Assembly (NCBI GenBank): GCA_946186915.1
Contig: CAMHOY010000015.1
Span: 1-58,104, forward strand
From: an uncultured Bacteroidales bacterium
GTDB taxonomy: Bacteria; Bacteroidota; Bacteroidia; Bacteroidales; Paludibacteraceae
Length of the DNA stretch: 58,104 nucleotides
Direction of reading: 5' to 3'
In this document: positions 1 to 10,560 of the stretch, piece by piece
How the letters are laid out: the number at the start of each line of letters is the position of its first letter
Numbering within the stretch: the first letter of the stretch is position 1
Notes under the pieces: model-generated
Told to the model about the DNA's origin: nothing
The model's database searches: none
The model's input: the letters and a program-made list of their open reading frames with translations, nothing else
Position numbers and translations under genes: made by a program

Positions 1-56
1 TCACTCACTCACTCACTCACTCACTCACTCACTCACTCACTCACTCACTCACTCAT
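1..56. repeat. TCAC tetranucleotide microsatellite at window start
   Basis: Thirteen perfect TCAC units followed by one TCAT unit. The array runs off the left edge, so its true length is unknown. It lies about 60 bp upstream of the rpsL promoter. Long simple repeats often end short-read contigs. Confidence 0.95.
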
Positions 57-118
57 TGCCATCTAAACCTTACAATTTGCAGAAAAATGAAGATTTTTTG
101 CATTTTCTTTAGAAAATA

Positions 119-150
119 TTTGCGTATGTCAAAAAAAAGTAGTACCTTTG
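119..150 (+). promoter_or_regulatory. Promoter of the ribosomal protein superoperon
   Basis: Bacteroidota-type promoter: -33 TTTG at 119-122, a 20-nt spacer, and -7 TACCTTTG at 143-150. The spacer begins CGTATGTC, an extension shared with other promoters in the window. The predicted start near 157 gives a 5' leader of about 115 nt before rpsL. No other strong promoter is seen before secY. Confidence 0.85.
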
Positions 151-270
151 CACGCTTTTTCAGCGCGTGCACGGACATACATACGCACAAACACATGCAT
201 ATAGTTCGAAAGAACGCGTATGAAAGCATATGGAAACATTTATTAACAAAATCATTAAACAAACAACAAA

Positions 271-651
271 ATGCCTACAATTCAACAATTAGTTAGAAAA
301 GGAAGAGCAGAACTGGAGGACAAGTCGAAGAGCCCGGCTCTTGACAGCTGTCCGCAACGTCGTGGCGTTTGTGTACGTGTGTACACCACCACCCCGAAGA
401 AACCTAACTCCGCGATGCGTAAGGTTGCTCGTGTGCGCCTCACCAACTCGAAGGAAGTCAATGCTTACATCCCGGGAGAGGGACACAACTTGCAAGAGCA
501 CAGTATCGTAATGGTACGTGGCGGCCGTGTAAAAGACCTGCCGGGTGTTCGTTATCACATCGTTCGTGGTACGCTCGATACCGCCGGTGTAGCTAACCGC
601 CTCCAACGCCGCTCCAAATACGGAGCTAAGCGTCCGAAAGCTAAAAAGTAA
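271..651 (+). CDS. rpsL: Small subunit ribosomal protein S12
   Basis: S12 lies at the decoding centre of the 30S subunit and controls tRNA selection. The 126-aa product has the usual length and carries the conserved loops TPKKPNSA and [13 protein letters not shown]. Both lysines equivalent to E. coli K42 and K87 are present, so the sequence is of the streptomycin-sensitive type. The ATG at 271 gives the canonical N-terminus MPTIQQLVR. It is the first gene of the cluster, behind the promoter at 119-150, and is followed by rpsG and fusA in normal str order. Confidence 0.98.
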   Translation: MPTIQQLVRKGRAELEDKSKSPALDSCPQRRGVCVRVYTTTPKKPNSAMRKVARVRLTNSKEVNAYIPGEGHNLQEHSIVMVRGGRVKDLPGVRYHIVRGTLDTAGVANRLQRRSKYGAKRPKAKK

Positions 652-818
652 TCCGAATTCTGAAAACTGAATTCTTCCGAAAACTAACTAAATGTTCCAT
701 ATTTGGGACGAAACAATGGGTTGAGGGTTGAGTAAGCGGCCACGAGCCGGAATTTCCGGAGGTCAGTGAACCTTGGCTACTGAAGAAACATTACAACCAC
801 AAAAAATTATTTAAGACA

Positions 819-1295
819 ATGAGAAAAGCAAAACCGCAAAAACGAGTTATCCTTCCGGATCCAGTGTACGGAGAGGTAATGGTGGCAAAGTTCGTTAACC
901 ACCTCATGCTCGATGGTAAGAAAAACACCGCATATGGTGTGTTCTACAGCGCTCTGGGCGTAGTAGAGAACAAAATGAAGGGTGAGGAGAAAGCTGCTCT
1001 GGATATCTGGAAACAGGCTCTCGATAACATCACCCCGCTCGTAGAGGTTAAATCGAAACGTATCGGTGGTGCAACTTTCCAGGTTCCGACCGAGATCCGT
1101 GCTGACCGCAAGGAGAGTATAGCAATGAAGAACATGATCCAGTTCGCACGCAAGCGCGGCGGTCACTCGATGGCTGAGAAACTTGCTGCAGAGATCATGG
1201 ACGCGTTCAACAACCAGGGTGGTGCCTTCAAACGTAAAGAGGATATGCACCGCATGGCTGAGGCTAACCGCGCATTCGCACACTTCCGTTTCTAA
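819..1295 (+). CDS. rpsG: Small subunit ribosomal protein S7
   Basis: S7 nucleates assembly of the 30S head by binding the 3' major domain of 16S rRNA and contacts E-site tRNA. The 158-aa product starts MRKAKPQKR and ends AHFRF, the full family length. It is separated from rpsL by 167 bp with no obvious promoter or terminator, so cotranscription is likely. The opposite strand also has a 158-codon open frame, which is a shadow of this gene. Confidence 0.98.
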   Translation: MRKAKPQKRVILPDPVYGEVMVAKFVNHLMLDGKKNTAYGVFYSALGVVENKMKGEEKAALDIWKQALDNITPLVEVKSKRIGGATFQVPTEIRADRKESIAMKNMIQFARKRGGHSMAEKLAAEIMDAFNNQGGAFKRKEDMHRMAEANRAFAHFRF

Positions 1296-1296
1296 A

Positions 1297-1331
1297 ACTA
1301 GTCAACTAGTCTGCTAGTCAACTAGTCGGCT
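1297..1331. repeat. ACTAGT-containing short repeats between rpsG and fusA
   Basis: The spacer holds three copies of AACTAGTC and one CTAGTC variant in about 35 bp. Because ACTAGT is self-complementary, the stretch could fold on itself. It resembles other low-complexity spacer repeats in this window. Confidence 0.7.
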
Positions 1332-1360
1332 GGAGAAACACAAAAAAGATTGATAAAACA

Positions 1361-3475
1361 ATGGCAAAACATGATTTGAAATTAAACCGTAACATCGGTA
1401 TTATGGCCCACATCGATGCGGGTAAGACGACTACGTCCGAGCGTATCCTGTTCTATACGGGTCTGACTCACAAAATCGGTGAGGTACACGATGGTGCGGC
1501 TACCATGGACTGGATGGTTCAGGAGCAAGAGCGTGGTATCACCATCACTTCTGCAGCTACAACGACCTTCTGGAACTATGCAGGTAACAAATACAAGATC
1601 AACCTGATAGACACTCCGGGGCACGTGGACTTTACTGTAGAGGTGGAGCGTTCACTCCGTATCCTCGACGGTGCCGTGATGGCACTGTGCTCGGTAGGTG
1701 GTGTGCAACCGCAGTCTGAGACCGTTTGGCGTCAGGCAGACAAGTACAACGTACCGCGTCTGTGCTACGTGAACAAGATGGACCGTTCCGGTGCTAACTT
1801 CTTCGACGTAGTACGTCAGATCAAAGAGGTGCTCGGCGCTACGCCGTGTCCTATCCAGATTCCTATCGGCGCTGAGGAGACCTTCAAGGGTGTCGTTGAC
1901 CTCGTGAAGATGAAAGCCATCCTCTGGCACGATGAGACCATGGGTGCTGAATATGTAGAGGAAGAGATTCCTGCTAACCTCGTAGCTGAGGCTGAGGAGT
2001 GGCGCGACAAGATGCTGGAGACAGTATCCGAGTTCGATGACACCCTCATGGAGAAATACTTCGACGATCCTTCAACTATCACTGAGGATGAGATCCGCGT
2101 AGCTATCCGCAAGGGAACCCTCGCAATGAAGATCTTCCCGGTAATCTGCGGTTCGTCCTTCAAGAACAAAGGTGTACAGACGATGCTTGACGCTGTCTGC
2201 GCATACCTGCCGTCTCCGCTGGATACTCCGGTGATCAAAGGTACCAACCCGAATACCGATGCAGAAGAGGTTCGTCATCCGGATGATGCAGACCCGCTCT
2301 GCGCACTCGCATTCAAGATCGCTACCGATCCGTATGTAGGCCGTCTGTGCTACTTCCGTGTGTACTCTGGTCACCTGGATGCAGGTTCGTACGTTTACAA
2401 CCCCCGTTCGGGCAAGAAAGAGCGTATCAGCCGTATCTTCCAGATGCACTCTAACCACCAGAACCCTGTTGAGACCATCCTCGCCGGTGATATCGGTGCG
2501 GGTGTAGGTTTCAAGGATATCCGTACGGGTGATACCCTGTGCGATGAGAACAAGCCTATCGTACTCGAGTCGATCGAGTTCCCGGCACCGGTGATCGGTA
2601 TCTCTGTAGAACCGAAGAGCCAGGCTGACCTCGACAAACTCGGCGTAGGTCTCGCTAAACTCGCAGAGGAGGATCCGACCTTCACCGTCAAGACCGACGA
2701 GCAGACAGGTCAGACCGTGATTTCTGGTATGGGTGAGCTTCACCTCGAGATCATCATCGACCGTCTGAAACGTGAGTTCAAGGTAGAGTGTAACCAGGGT
2801 CGTCCGCAGGTTGCTTACCGCGAGGCTATCTCTGCTCCGGTAGAGTTGCGCGAGGTGTACAAGAAGCAATCCGGTGGTCGTGGTAAATTCGCTGATATCA
2901 TCGTGCGCGTAGAACCGGCTGATGCTGACTTCCCCGGTGGTCTTCAGTTCGAAGACGTCGTTAAGGGCGGTAACGTGCCTAAAGAGTATATCCCGTCGGT
3001 TCAGAAGGGCTTCGAGGTGGCTATGAAGAACGGTGTACTGGCTGGTTATCCGTTGGATAGCCTCAAGGTAACGCTGCTCGATGGTAGCTTCCACCCGGTT
3101 GACTCCGACCAGCTGTCCTTCGAGATCGCTGCACAGATGGCGTTCAAAGAGGCTTGCGCAAAAGCTAAACCGCAGTTGATGGAGCCGATCATGAAGATCG
3201 AAGTGGTTACTCCAGAGGAGTCCATGGGTGATGTCATCGGTGACCTCAACAAACGTCGTGGCCAGGTAGAAGGTATGGATACCAGTCGTACCGGTGCACG
3301 TATTGTGAAGGCTAAGGTGCCTCTGGCAGAGATGTTCGGTTATGTAACCGCTCTGCGTACCATCACCTCCGGTCGTGCTACGAGCTCCATGGAGTTCAGC
3401 CACTACGAGGCGGTTTCCTCGTCTATCGCTAAAGCTGTCCTTACTGAGGTCGGCGGTCGCGTAGATCTGGTATAA
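1361..3475 (+). CDS. fusA: Elongation factor G
   Basis: EF-G is the GTPase that drives tRNA-mRNA translocation and, with RRF, ribosome recycling. The 704-aa protein has a complete GTPase domain: G1 AHIDAGKTT (about residues 16-24), switch [12 protein letters not shown]3 DTPGHVDF and G4 NKMD. Domains II-V follow to the C-terminus ([12 protein letters not shown] and the C-terminal [13 protein letters not shown]). The position after rpsG is standard for the str operon. The usual downstream tuf gene is absent here and rpsJ follows instead, as is normal in Bacteroidota. It is the housekeeping copy by context. Confidence 0.98.
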   Translation: MAKHDLKLNRNIGIMAHIDAGKTTTSERILFYTGLTHKIGEVHDGAATMDWMVQEQERGITITSAATTTFWNYAGNKYKINLIDTPGHVDFTVEVERSLRILDGAVMALCSVGGVQPQSETVWRQADKYNVPRLCYVNKMDRSGANFFDVVRQIKEVLGATPCPIQIPIGAEETFKGVVDLVKMKAILWHDETMGAEYVEEEIPANLVAEAEEWRDKMLETVSEFDDTLMEKYFDDPSTITEDEIRVAIRKGTLAMKIFPVICGSSFKNKGVQTMLDAVCAYLPSPLDTPVIKGTNPNTDAEEVRHPDDADPLCALAFKIATDPYVGRLCYFRVYSGHLDAGSYVYNPRSGKKERISRIFQMHSNHQNPVETILAGDIGAGVGFKDIRTGDTLCDENKPIVLESIEFPAPVIGISVEPKSQADLDKLGVGLAKLAEEDPTFTVKTDEQTGQTVISGMGELHLEIIIDRLKREFKVECNQGRPQVAYREAISAPVELREVYKKQSGGRGKFADIIVRVEPADADFPGGLQFEDVVKGGNVPKEYIPSVQKGFEVAMKNGVLAGYPLDSLKVTLLDGSFHPVDSDQLSFEIAAQMAFKEACAKAKPQLMEPIMKIEVVTPEESMGDVIGDLNKRRGQVEGMDTSRTGARIVKAKVPLAEMFGYVTALRTITSGRATSSMEFSHYEAVSSSIAKAVLTEVGGRVDLV

Positions 3476-3481
3476 AAGATG

Positions 3482-3520
3482 TGAGGACGCGTGTGCGCAA
3501 GCGTGCGCACATACGTTCCT
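3482..3520 (+). terminator. Hairpin after fusA, possible weak terminator or processing site
   Basis: TGTGCGC at 3492-3498 pairs with GCGCACA at 3505-3511 across a 6-nt loop. The stem continues past a 2-nt mismatch with ACG/CGT. No T-run follows, only an AT-rich stretch, so it may be a processing or pausing hairpin rather than a full stop. It separates the str genes from the S10 genes. Confidence 0.5.
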
Positions 3521-3631
3521 TATATAAATATATTAATTAACCCTGCGGGGCGTGGGTCATCTAAGCAAATGACTCTTTAGGTTATCTGCGCTCTGCGAAT
3601 TAACAAAACAATTAAAAAATAATTATCTGTT

Positions 3632-3937
3632 ATGAGTCAAAAAATTCGTATCAAACTGAAGTCTTTCGACCACAACTTGGTGGATAAGTCTGCAGAGAAG
3701 ATCGTAAAGACCGTAAAGGCTACCGGTGCCGTAGTAAGTGGTCCTATTCCACTGCCGACGCACAAACGTATCTTCACGGTTAACCGCTCTACCTTCGTCA
3801 ACAAGAAGAGCCGCGAGCAATTCGAGTTGGCAAGCTACAAGCGACTGATCGACATCTACAACTCCAACAACAAGACCGTTGAGGCACTGATGAAATTAGA
3901 GCTCGCATCGGGTGTTGAGGTAGAAATCAAAGTTTGA
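3632..3937 (+). CDS. rpsJ: Small subunit ribosomal protein S10
   Basis: S10 is a 30S head protein near the A site and, as NusE, a partner of NusB/NusG in transcription antitermination. The 101-aa product begins [14 protein letters not shown] and contains the conserved segment [17 protein letters not shown]. It heads the S10 gene block and lies 156 bp after fusA, behind a hairpin. Confidence 0.98.
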   Translation: MSQKIRIKLKSFDHNLVDKSAEKIVKTVKATGAVVSGPIPLPTHKRIFTVNRSTFVNKKSREQFELASYKRLIDIYNSNNKTVEALMKLELASGVEVEIKV

Positions 3938-4072
3938 TGATCGCCGAAGTGTTTCCATAGGAGAGTCGTAATCACGGGATCACGTAATTACGTAATTCTG
4001 AAAAAAGAAAACCCTATGGCGAGAACACAGGCAAAAGTAAATTAATCTATTTTAAAAAAAACTAAAGCAACA

Positions 4073-4690
4073 ATGCCAGGTTTATTAGGAAAAAAGATCG
4101 GAATGACTTCCGTCTTTGGTGCCGACGGCAAAAACATCCCGTGCACCGTTATCGAGGCAGGTCCTTGCGTAGTGACTCAGCTGAAGACCGTTGAGAAAGA
4201 TGGTTACAAGGCAGCTCAGGTTGGCTTTATGCACAAGAGCGAGAAGCACACGAACAAGGCCGAAGCAGGCCACTTTAAGGCCGCAGGCGTAGAGCCCATG
4301 CGCCACTTAGCAGAGTTCGAGTTCGACGGAGAACTTGCTCTGGGTCAAACAATCACAGCTGCTGACCTCTTCGAGGAGGGCATGTACGTTGACGTAATCG
4401 GAACCAGCAAGGGCCACGGTTTCCAGGGTGTCGTTAAACGTCATGGCTTCGGCGGTGTAGGCCAGTCTACGCACGGTCAGGACGACCGTCTGCGCGCTCC
4501 CGGTTCGGTAGGCGCATGTGCATACCCGAGCCGTATCTTCCCGGGTACCCGCATGGCGGGTCAGATGGGTGGCGACCGCGTAACGGTGCAGAACCTTGTC
4601 GTACTGAAAGTGATCCCCGAGTACAACTTGATCATGGTCAAGGGTAGTGTACCGGGCGCAAAAAACTCTATCGTCATCATTAACAAGTAA
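4073..4690 (+). CDS. rplC: Large subunit ribosomal protein L3
   Basis: L3 is an early 50S assembly protein that reaches toward the peptidyl transferase centre. The 205-aa product starts [15 protein letters not shown] and contains the L3 signature around [17 protein letters not shown] and the GQMGG loop near residue 163, whose glutamine is methylated by PrmB in other bacteria. The 135-bp gap before it carries AT-rich imperfect repeats (GTAATTACGTAATT) but no clear promoter. rplD follows six bases later. Confidence 0.98.
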   Translation: MPGLLGKKIGMTSVFGADGKNIPCTVIEAGPCVVTQLKTVEKDGYKAAQVGFMHKSEKHTNKAEAGHFKAAGVEPMRHLAEFEFDGELALGQTITAADLFEEGMYVDVIGTSKGHGFQGVVKRHGFGGVGQSTHGQDDRLRAPGSVGACAYPSRIFPGTRMAGQMGGDRVTVQNLVVLKVIPEYNLIMVKGSVPGAKNSIVIINK

Positions 4691-4696
4691 TTAGTT

Positions 4697-5326
4697 ATGG
4701 AACTTAGTATTTTGAATCAAGCCGGTAAAGAGACCGGAAAGAAGATCGCTCTGAATGACGCTATCTTCGCAATCGAGCCTAACGACCATGCTATCTACTT
4801 GGACGTTAAGCAGTTCTTGGCAGCACAACGCCAAGGCACAGCCAAAGCAAAACAGCGTAGTGAGAATGCTCACTCGACCCGCAAACTCGGTCGCCAGAAA
4901 GGCGGCGGTGGCGCTCGTCCGGGTGATCTGAAGTCTCCGGTTCGTGTTGGTGGTGGTACCATCTTTGGTCCCGTACCCCGTGACTACGACTTCAAGCTGA
5001 ACAAGAAAGTAAAACAGCTCGCTCGCAAGTCCGCTCTTTCGCTTCGCGCAAAACAGAATGAATTGCTCGTATTGGACGCGCTCAACTTCGACGCACCGAA
5101 GACCAAAGCTATGGTAGAGGTTCTCAATAACCTCAAAGTAGAGGGTAAGAAAGTGCTCTTCGTAGTAGCTGACGCTAACCTCAACGCTCGCAAGTCCGCC
5201 GCTAATATCCAGCGTGTGAACGTAGTGAACGTCAACGAGCTCAACACCTACACAATCATGAACTCGAACGTAGTCGTTCTGACCGAGGCATCGGCCGCTG
5301 CAATCGAGGCAACTTTAAACGCATAA
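4697..5326 (+). CDS. rplD: Large subunit ribosomal protein L4
   Basis: L4 lines the upper nascent-peptide exit tunnel. In E. coli it also represses its own operon. The 209-aa product has the glycine-rich tunnel loop [20 protein letters not shown] (about residues 67-86) followed by the globular domain. It sits between rplC and rplW as in nearly all bacteria. Whether autogenous control exists here cannot be read from the sequence. Confidence 0.98.
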   Translation: MELSILNQAGKETGKKIALNDAIFAIEPNDHAIYLDVKQFLAAQRQGTAKAKQRSENAHSTRKLGRQKGGGGARPGDLKSPVRVGGGTIFGPVPRDYDFKLNKKVKQLARKSALSLRAKQNELLVLDALNFDAPKTKAMVEVLNNLKVEGKKVLFVVADANLNARKSAANIQRVNVVNVNELNTYTIMNSNVVVLTEASAAAIEATLNA

Positions 5327-5338
5327 GGAGGTAGAATT

Positions 5339-5629
5339 ATGGCAATTATTATCAAACCAATCGTCACTGAGAAGATGACCGCCGCCGGCGAGAAGCTGAA
5401 CCGTTACGGTTTCGTTGTAGCTCGCAATGCCAACAAAGTTGAGATCAAGAAAGCGGTAGAAGAAATGTACAACGTTCAGGTTACGGATGTGAATACGTTG
5501 ATCCGTGCTCCGAAAGTAAAACAGCGCTGGACCAAGTCCGGTCTGCTCAAAGGTGCACAGCAGGCGTATAAGAAAGCCATCGTAACGCTGGCCGAAGGTG
5601 AAACAATTGATTTTTATAGCAATATCTAA
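5339..5629 (+). CDS. rplW: Large subunit ribosomal protein L23
   Basis: L23 sits at the tunnel exit and is the docking point for trigger factor and SRP. The 96-aa product begins MAIIIKPIVTEKM and includes the conserved NKVEIKKAVEEMYNVQV helix. A purine-rich AAGGAGG stretch lies just ahead of the start (5326-5333). This is one of the few Shine-Dalgarno-like sequences in the window, and Bacteroidota seldom rely on such sites. Confidence 0.98.
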   Translation: MAIIIKPIVTEKMTAAGEKLNRYGFVVARNANKVEIKKAVEEMYNVQVTDVNTLIRAPKVKQRWTKSGLLKGAQQAYKKAIVTLAEGETIDFYSNI

Positions 5630-5632
5630 AAG

Positions 5633-6457
5633 ATGGCAGTACGTAAATTAAAGCCCACAACACCAGGGCAAAGACACAAAGTTATAGGTGCGTTCGAGAC
5701 AATTACCGCGAGCGCTCCTGAGAAATCGCTTGTGTTTGGTAAGACGAAAACCGGTGGTCGCAACAACGTCGGTAAAATGACGATGCGCTACATCGGTGGT
5801 GGTCACAAACAGAAGTATCGTGTAATTGACTTCAAGCGCAATAAAGATGGTGTTCCCGCAGTTGTAAAGACTATCGAGTACGATCCGAACCGTTCGGCTC
5901 GCATCGCTCTGTTGTTCTATGCTGACGGTGAGAAGCGCTACATCCTTGCCCCGAATGGACTGCAAGTAGGACAAACTGTAATGTCTGGAGAAAACGCCGC
6001 TCCTGAGGTAGGTAACGCCCTTCCGATGTCGGTAATTCCTCTGGGAACGCTCATTCACAACATCGAGCTCCGCCCGGGTCAGGGTGCGTCCATGGTACGC
6101 TCCGCCGGTACGTTCGCTCAGTTGTCGAGCCGTGAGGACAAGTATGCTATCATCAAGTTGCCTTCTGGCGAACTCCGCAAGGTGCTTGCTGCTTGCAAGG
6201 CTACCGTTGGTGTAGTAGGTAACTCCGACCACGCTCTGGAGAAGAGCGGTAAGGCCGGCCGCAGCCGCTGGCTCGGTCGCCGTCCGCGTAACCGTGGTGT
6301 CGTAATGAACCCTGTAGATCACCCAATGGGTGGTGGTGAAGGCCGTCAGTCCGGTGGCCATCCGCGTAGCCGTAAGGGTCTGCTCGCTAAGGGATACAAG
6401 ACACGTCACCCGAAGAACCAGAGCAACCAGTACATTATAGAAAGACGGAAAAAATAA
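5633..6457 (+). CDS. rplB: Large subunit ribosomal protein L2
   Basis: L2 is needed for subunit association and peptidyl transferase activity. The 274-aa product has the L2 RNA-binding and C-terminal domains. The C-terminal loop reads [11 protein letters not shown] near residue 224. The first histidine, needed for function in other bacteria, is kept, while the second position of the common HPHGGG motif is methionine. It begins three bases after the rplW stop, so translational coupling is likely. Confidence 0.98.
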   Translation: MAVRKLKPTTPGQRHKVIGAFETITASAPEKSLVFGKTKTGGRNNVGKMTMRYIGGGHKQKYRVIDFKRNKDGVPAVVKTIEYDPNRSARIALLFYADGEKRYILAPNGLQVGQTVMSGENAAPEVGNALPMSVIPLGTLIHNIELRPGQGASMVRSAGTFAQLSSREDKYAIIKLPSGELRKVLAACKATVGVVGNSDHALEKSGKAGRSRWLGRRPRNRGVVMNPVDHPMGGGEGRQSGGHPRSRKGLLAKGYKTRHPKNQSNQYIIERRKK

Positions 6458-6480
6458 CCTATTAAAGTCAAATTAACATT

Positions 6481-6750
6481 ATGAGTCGTTCATTGAAAAA
6501 AGGACCGTTTATCAACGTTAAGTTGGAGAACAAGGTGCTCGCTATGAATGAGGCGAACAAGAAAGAAGTCGTTAAGACTTGGTCTCGTGCATCTATGATC
6601 TCCCCTGACTTTGTAGGTCACACAATTGCAGTTCACAATGGTAACAAGTTTATCCCTGTGTACATCACGGAGAACATGGTAGGTCACAAACTCGGCGAGT
6701 TCGCTCCGACACGTACCTTCCGCGGTCACTCGGGTAACAACAAGAAATAA
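6481..6750 (+). CDS. rpsS: Small subunit ribosomal protein S19
   Basis: S19 is a 30S head protein that contacts S13 and the A-site finger bridge. The 89-aa product begins [15 protein letters not shown] and ends with the typical [13 protein letters not shown] segment. The order rplB-rpsS-rplV is canonical. Confidence 0.98.
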   Translation: MSRSLKKGPFINVKLENKVLAMNEANKKEVVKTWSRASMISPDFVGHTIAVHNGNKFIPVYITENMVGHKLGEFAPTRTFRGHSGNNKK

Positions 6751-6791
6751 ACCATTGCAATCTATTAACATTTAAATAAATCCAGATTAAA

Positions 6792-7202
6792 ATGGGAGCA
6801 AGAAAACATAATAGCGCTGAGGCAATGAAAGCCGCTCGCAAAGAGCAGTATTTTGCTAAAGCAAATGGTATTCCTACCAGCCCGCGTAAGATGCGTCTCG
6901 TGGCAGACATGGTACGCGGTATGGAAGTGAACCGTGCCCTCGGTGCGCTGCATTTCTCTACTCGTGAGGCAAGCCGCGCACTTGAGAAACTCCTCAAATC
7001 AGCAATCGCTAACTGGGAGACTAAAACCGGTAAGAAGGCTGAAGAGGAAACTCTCTATGTAACGAAAATCATGGTTGACGGCGGTATGTCGATCAAGCGT
7101 ATGCTGCCCGCTCCTCAGGGCCGTGCTTACCGCATCCGCAAACGTTCCAACCACGTTACAATATTTGTAGATACTAAGAATACTAACCCTGAAGAAAAGT
7201 AA
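6792..7202 (+). CDS. rplV: Large subunit ribosomal protein L22
   Basis: L22 lines the exit tunnel with a long beta-hairpin opposite L4. The 136-aa product contains [18 protein letters not shown] and the tunnel-hairpin region [20 protein letters not shown] near the C-terminus. The start at 6792 leaves an AT-rich gap of 41 bp after rpsS. rpsC follows 8 bp downstream. Confidence 0.98.
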   Translation: MGARKHNSAEAMKAARKEQYFAKANGIPTSPRKMRLVADMVRGMEVNRALGALHFSTREASRALEKLLKSAIANWETKTGKKAEEETLYVTKIMVDGGMSIKRMLPAPQGRAYRIRKRSNHVTIFVDTKNTNPEEK

Positions 7203-7210
7203 TTTGAACT

Positions 7211-7948
7211 ATGGGACAGAAAATTAATCCTATTGCTAACCGTCTCGGCATTGTCCGCGGTTGGGACTCCAACTGGTTTGGAGGCAAGAATTACGGAGAT
7301 ACGCTGCTTGAGGATAGCAAGATTCGCGAGTACCTCAACGCTCGTCTCGCAGAGGCTAGTATTTCCCGTATCGTTATCGAAAGAACTCTGAAACTTGTGA
7401 CTGTTACTATCTGCACCGCTCGCCCCGGTTACATCATCGGAAAAGGTGGAGAAGAGGTTGACAAATTGAAGAAGGAACTCCAGAAAATTACCCATCAGGA
7501 TGTGCAAATCAACATCTTCGAGGTAAAACGTCCCGAATTGGACGCTACCATCGTAGCAAACAAGATTGCACGCCAGTTGGAGGGTAAGATCGCTTACCGC
7601 CGTGCCGTGAAGATGGCTATCCAGAGCACCATGCGTATGGGCGCCGAGGGTATCAAAATTCAGGTATCTGGCCGTTTGAACGGCGCCGAGATGGCTCGTA
7701 AGGAGATGTACAAAGAGGGTCGTACCCCGCTGCATACGCTCCGCGCAGACATCGACTACTGCCACGTAGGTGCTATCACCAAAGTGGGTGTCATCGGCGT
7801 AAAGGTATGGATCTGCCGTGGAGAAGTGTATGGCAAGAAGGACCTGGCTCCTAACTTCTCGCAAAAGCAGGAAGGTGGTCGTCCCGGCATGGATCGCCGT
7901 GACAACCGTGGAGACCGCAAGGGCTTCCGCCGCAACAAAAAACAATAA
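7211..7948 (+). CDS. rpsC: Small subunit ribosomal protein S3
   Basis: S3 forms part of the mRNA entry channel and helicase site. The 245-aa product has a KH domain with the GxxG loop [11 protein letters not shown] near residue 74 and the S3 C-terminal domain. The C-terminus is extended by a basic, Arg/Asn/Asp-rich tail ([17 protein letters not shown]) beyond the E. coli length of 233, a common lineage feature. Confidence 0.98.
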   Translation: MGQKINPIANRLGIVRGWDSNWFGGKNYGDTLLEDSKIREYLNARLAEASISRIVIERTLKLVTVTICTARPGYIIGKGGEEVDKLKKELQKITHQDVQINIFEVKRPELDATIVANKIARQLEGKIAYRRAVKMAIQSTMRMGAEGIKIQVSGRLNGAEMARKEMYKEGRTPLHTLRADIDYCHVGAITKVGVIGVKVWICRGEVYGKKDLAPNFSQKQEGGRPGMDRRDNRGDRKGFRRNKKQ

Positions 7949-7975
7949 TGTTTAACCGATTTGTAGATTAGAACT

Positions 7976-8407
7976 ATGTTACAACCTAAGAAAACAAAAT
8001 TCCGCCGTTGCCAAAAAGGCCGCATCAAGGGCTTCGCTCATCGCGGTCAGGAACTGGCATTCGGTTCGTTCGGTATCAAGAGTCTTGGTACTGTATGGTT
8101 GACCGGTCGTCAAATCGAGGCAGCCCGTATCGCAGTAACCCGTTATATGCAACGTCAAGGTCAGGTATGGATCCGAGTATTCCCGGACAAACCAATCACC
8201 AAGAAACCGTTGGATGTACGTATGGGTAAAGGTAAAGGTGCTCCCGAAGGATTCGTTGTTCCATTGGAGCCCGGTCGTATCATCTTCGAGGTAGAAGGCG
8301 TAAGCTACGATGTAGCTAAAGAGGCACTCCGTCTCGCTGCACAGAAACTGCCCGTGACCACTAAATTTGTCGTAAGACGTGATTACGACGCAACACAAAA
8401 TGCTTAA
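7976..8407 (+). CDS. rplP: Large subunit ribosomal protein L16
   Basis: L16 organises the A-site tRNA pocket of the 50S subunit. The 143-aa product begins [19 protein letters not shown] and contains [19 protein letters not shown], near the conserved arginine that is hydroxylated in some bacteria. It lies between rpsC and rpmC in standard order. Confidence 0.98.
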   Translation: MLQPKKTKFRRCQKGRIKGFAHRGQELAFGSFGIKSLGTVWLTGRQIEAARIAVTRYMQRQGQVWIRVFPDKPITKKPLDVRMGKGKGAPEGFVVPLEPGRIIFEVEGVSYDVAKEALRLAAQKLPVTTKFVVRRDYDATQNA

Positions 8408-8415
8408 TTTGGATT

Positions 8416-8610
8416 ATGAAAACAGCTGAAATCAAAGAATTAACGACTGCTGAACTCCAGGAGCGTCTGGCAGCAGAGAAAGAGGCGCTGGTCCGTCTCA
8501 AGTTAAATCACAGCATTTCTCCGCTCGACAATCCGTTGCAGATTAAGGATGCGCGTCGTAATATCGCTCGCCTTGCAACTGAATTACGTGCAAGAGAAAT
8601 TAACAAGTAA
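8416..8610 (+). CDS. rpmC: Large subunit ribosomal protein L29
   Basis: L29 binds next to L23 at the tunnel exit. The 64-aa product is a two-helix protein starting MKTAEIKELTTAELQERL and containing the family signature PLQIKDARRNIARLATEL. It starts 8 bp after rplP and precedes rpsQ. Confidence 0.97.
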   Translation: MKTAEIKELTTAELQERLAAEKEALVRLKLNHSISPLDNPLQIKDARRNIARLATELRAREINK

Positions 8611-8625
8611 AAAACGACAATTGAA

Positions 8626-8880
8626 ATGGAAAGAAATCTTAGAAAAGAGCGCGTGGGCGTAGTAGTTTCCAATAAAATGGAGAAGACCATCGTGGTCGCT
8701 GTTCGTTGGAAAGAGAAACACCCCATCTATGGCAAGTTTGTCAATAAAACTCGCAAGTTCCATGTTCATGACGAGAAAAATGAAGCAGGTATCGGAGATA
8801 CCGTACGCATCATGGAAACCCGTCCGCTGAGCAAGACCGTGCGTTGGCGTTTAACTCAAATTATCGAAAGGGCTAAGTAA
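8626..8880 (+). CDS. rpsQ: Small subunit ribosomal protein S17
   Basis: S17 is a primary 16S rRNA binder of the 30S body. The 84-aa OB-fold protein starts [21 protein letters not shown] and contains the conserved [20 protein letters not shown] segment. The stop is two bases before the rplN start, implying tight coupling. Confidence 0.98.
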   Translation: MERNLRKERVGVVVSNKMEKTIVVAVRWKEKHPIYGKFVNKTRKFHVHDEKNEAGIGDTVRIMETRPLSKTVRWRLTQIIERAK

Positions 8881-8882
8881 TT

Positions 8883-9248
8883 ATGGTACAGCAAGAATCT
8901 CGTCTCACAGTTTGTGACAACAGCGGTGCTAAACAAGCACTCGTGATCCGCGTTCTTGGTGGTACCAAGAAGCGCTACGCCTCCCTCGGCGACACTATCG
9001 TGGTAGCTGTCAAAGGCGTTATCCCTTCGTCCGAAATCAAAGATGGTACGGTTAGCCGTGCTATCGTGGTACGCACGAAGAAAGAGGTACGCCGCGCTGA
9101 CGGATCGTACATCCGCTTTGATGACAACGCATGCGTGTTGATCACCAACGCCGGTGAACTCCGCGGTAGCCGTATCTTTGGCCCCGTAGCTCGTGAGCTG
9201 CGTCAAACGAACATGAAAATTATTTCTCTGGCACCTGAAGTGCTCTAA
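8883..9248 (+). CDS. rplN: Large subunit ribosomal protein L14
   Basis: L14 forms inter-subunit bridges B5 and B8 and is the binding site of the silencing factor RsfS, whose gene is also in this window at 48202-48567. The 121-aa product begins [20 protein letters not shown] and ends [10 protein letters not shown], full length. Confidence 0.98.
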   Translation: MVQQESRLTVCDNSGAKQALVIRVLGGTKKRYASLGDTIVVAVKGVIPSSEIKDGTVSRAIVVRTKKEVRRADGSYIRFDDNACVLITNAGELRGSRIFGPVARELRQTNMKIISLAPEVL

Positions 9249-9268
9249 TCATCTAAACAATTACAAAA

Positions 9269-9577
9269 ATGGCAAAACTTCATATCAAAAAGGGTGACAC
9301 CGTTTATGTAAACGCAGGTGCTTCGAAGGGTCAGACCGGCCGTGTGCTGGAAGTGATCGTTGACGAGCAACGCGCTATCGTAGAAGGCGTTAACATGGTA
9401 TCCAAAAGTACCAAACCCAACGCAAAAAATCCGCAAGGCGGAATCGTTAAACAGGAAGCTCCTATCCATATCTCCAACCTCAACCCTGTTGAGAACGGCA
9501 AACCGGTACGTGTAGGCCGCGTGAAGAAGGATGGAAAGCTCGTTCGTGTATCTAAAAAATCTGGTAAGGAGATCTAA
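9269..9577 (+). CDS. rplX: Large subunit ribosomal protein L24
   Basis: L24 is an assembly initiator of the 50S subunit. The 102-aa product has the KOW motif near its N-terminus ([20 protein letters not shown]). The stop codon lies two bases before the rplE start. Order and length are standard. Confidence 0.98.
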   Translation: MAKLHIKKGDTVYVNAGASKGQTGRVLEVIVDEQRAIVEGVNMVSKSTKPNAKNPQGGIVKQEAPIHISNLNPVENGKPVRVGRVKKDGKLVRVSKKSGKEI

Positions 9578-9579
9578 GT

Positions 9580-10122
9580 ATGAATACAGCAAGTTTGAAG
9601 CAAGATTATCAGGAGCGCATCGTGCCTATCCTGATGAAGGAGTTCAACTACACTACAGTAATGCAGTGCCCGAAACTCCAGAAGATCGTCCTCAATCAGG
9701 GTCTGGGCGAGGCTGTAGCTGACAAGAAGATCATCGAGGTTGCTCTCCAGGAGATGACTGCTATCGCTGGTCAGAAAGCCGTAGCTACCGTTTCGAAGAA
9801 AGATATCGCTAACTTCAAGGTTCGTAAACAAATGCCGATCGGTGTATGTGTTACCCTCCGCGGCCAGCAGATGTATGAGTTCCTCGAGCGTCTCGTTCGT
9901 GTAGCTCTCCCCCGTATCCGCGACTTCAAAGGTATCAACAACAAGATGGACGGCCGTGGTAACTATACCTTGGGTATCACCGAGCAAATCATCTTCCCTG
10001 AAATTAACATTGATAACATCACCAAACTGCTGGGTATGAACATCACGTTCGTTACTACAGCTAAAACCGATGAGGAGGGCTTCGCACTCCTGCGTGAGTT
10101 TGGTTTACCGTTTAAAAAGTAA
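9580..10122 (+). CDS. rplE: Large subunit ribosomal protein L5
   Basis: L5 binds 5S rRNA and contacts P-site tRNA in the central protuberance. The 180-aa product contains the conserved region [19 protein letters not shown] and the C-terminal [15 protein letters not shown]. It is closely packed between rplX and rpsN. Confidence 0.98.
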   Translation: MNTASLKQDYQERIVPILMKEFNYTTVMQCPKLQKIVLNQGLGEAVADKKIIEVALQEMTAIAGQKAVATVSKKDIANFKVRKQMPIGVCVTLRGQQMYEFLERLVRVALPRIRDFKGINNKMDGRGNYTLGITEQIIFPEINIDNITKLLGMNITFVTTAKTDEEGFALLREFGLPFKK

Positions 10123-10130
10123 TTCAGACT

Positions 10131-10400
10131 ATGGCAAAAGAATCAATGAAAGCCCGCGAGGTAAAACGCGCTAAATTGGTTGCTAAATACGCAGCTAAAC
10201 GTGCACAACTCCTCAAGGATGGTGACTATGTAGGGCTCCAAGCCCTCCCGAAAAACGCATCGCCCGTTCGTCTGCACAACCGTTGCAAAGTGACCGGTCG
10301 TCCGAAAGGATACATGCGCGCATTCGGCCTCAGCCGTATTCAGTTCCGTGAGATGGCTTCCAAAGGCCTCATTCCGGGAGTAAAGAAAGCGAGCTGGTAA
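10131..10400 (+). CDS. rpsN: Small subunit ribosomal protein S14, zinc-independent form
   Basis: S14 is a late-assembling 30S head protein. This 89-aa product is the long form. It carries a single cysteine ([20 protein letters not shown]), so the CxxC zinc motifs of the short form are missing. Zinc-free S14 is common in Bacteroidota. It ends 160 bp before rpsH, with a repeat-rich spacer between. Confidence 0.97.
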   Translation: MAKESMKAREVKRAKLVAKYAAKRAQLLKDGDYVGLQALPKNASPVRLHNRCKVTGRPKGYMRAFGLSRIQFREMASKGLIPGVKKASW

Positions 10401-10407
10401 AAAAGAA

Positions 10408-10492
10408 GTTTAGAGTTTAGGATTTAGAGTTTAGAGAAGTTCGAAATATCGAAATATCGACATCTCGAAATATCGAAAGACTCAAATCCTAA
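10408..10492. repeat. Heptamer and octamer repeats with flanking inverted repeat, rpsN-rpsH spacer
   Basis: Four heptamers of the GTTTAGA type (10408-10435) are followed by five octamers of the TCGAAATA type (10441-10480). TTAGGATTT at 10417-10425 pairs perfectly with AAATCCTAA at 10484-10492, so the transcript could form a long hairpin that presents the octamers in its loop. No promoter is evident. Confidence 0.85.
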
Positions 10493-10560
10493 GCGCTAAC
10501 AAAGTTAACATTATTAAATATTGTCCCGACAGGCGGGATTAATTTAACAACAAAAAACAA

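Noticed and set aside
1..56. Telomere-like or CRISPR-like function for the terminal repeats
   Set aside because: Simple tetramer and heptamer repeats at both window edges are better explained as assembly break points. Similar arrays occur inside the window.
289..606. Long open frames opposite rpsL, rpsG, fusA, rplB, secY and other ribosomal genes
   Set aside because: They mirror highly expressed genes with biased codon use. The products are not protein-like families and no promoters face them.
10408..10480. CRISPR array
   Set aside because: Units of 7 and 8 bp have no spacers, and no cas genes are present.
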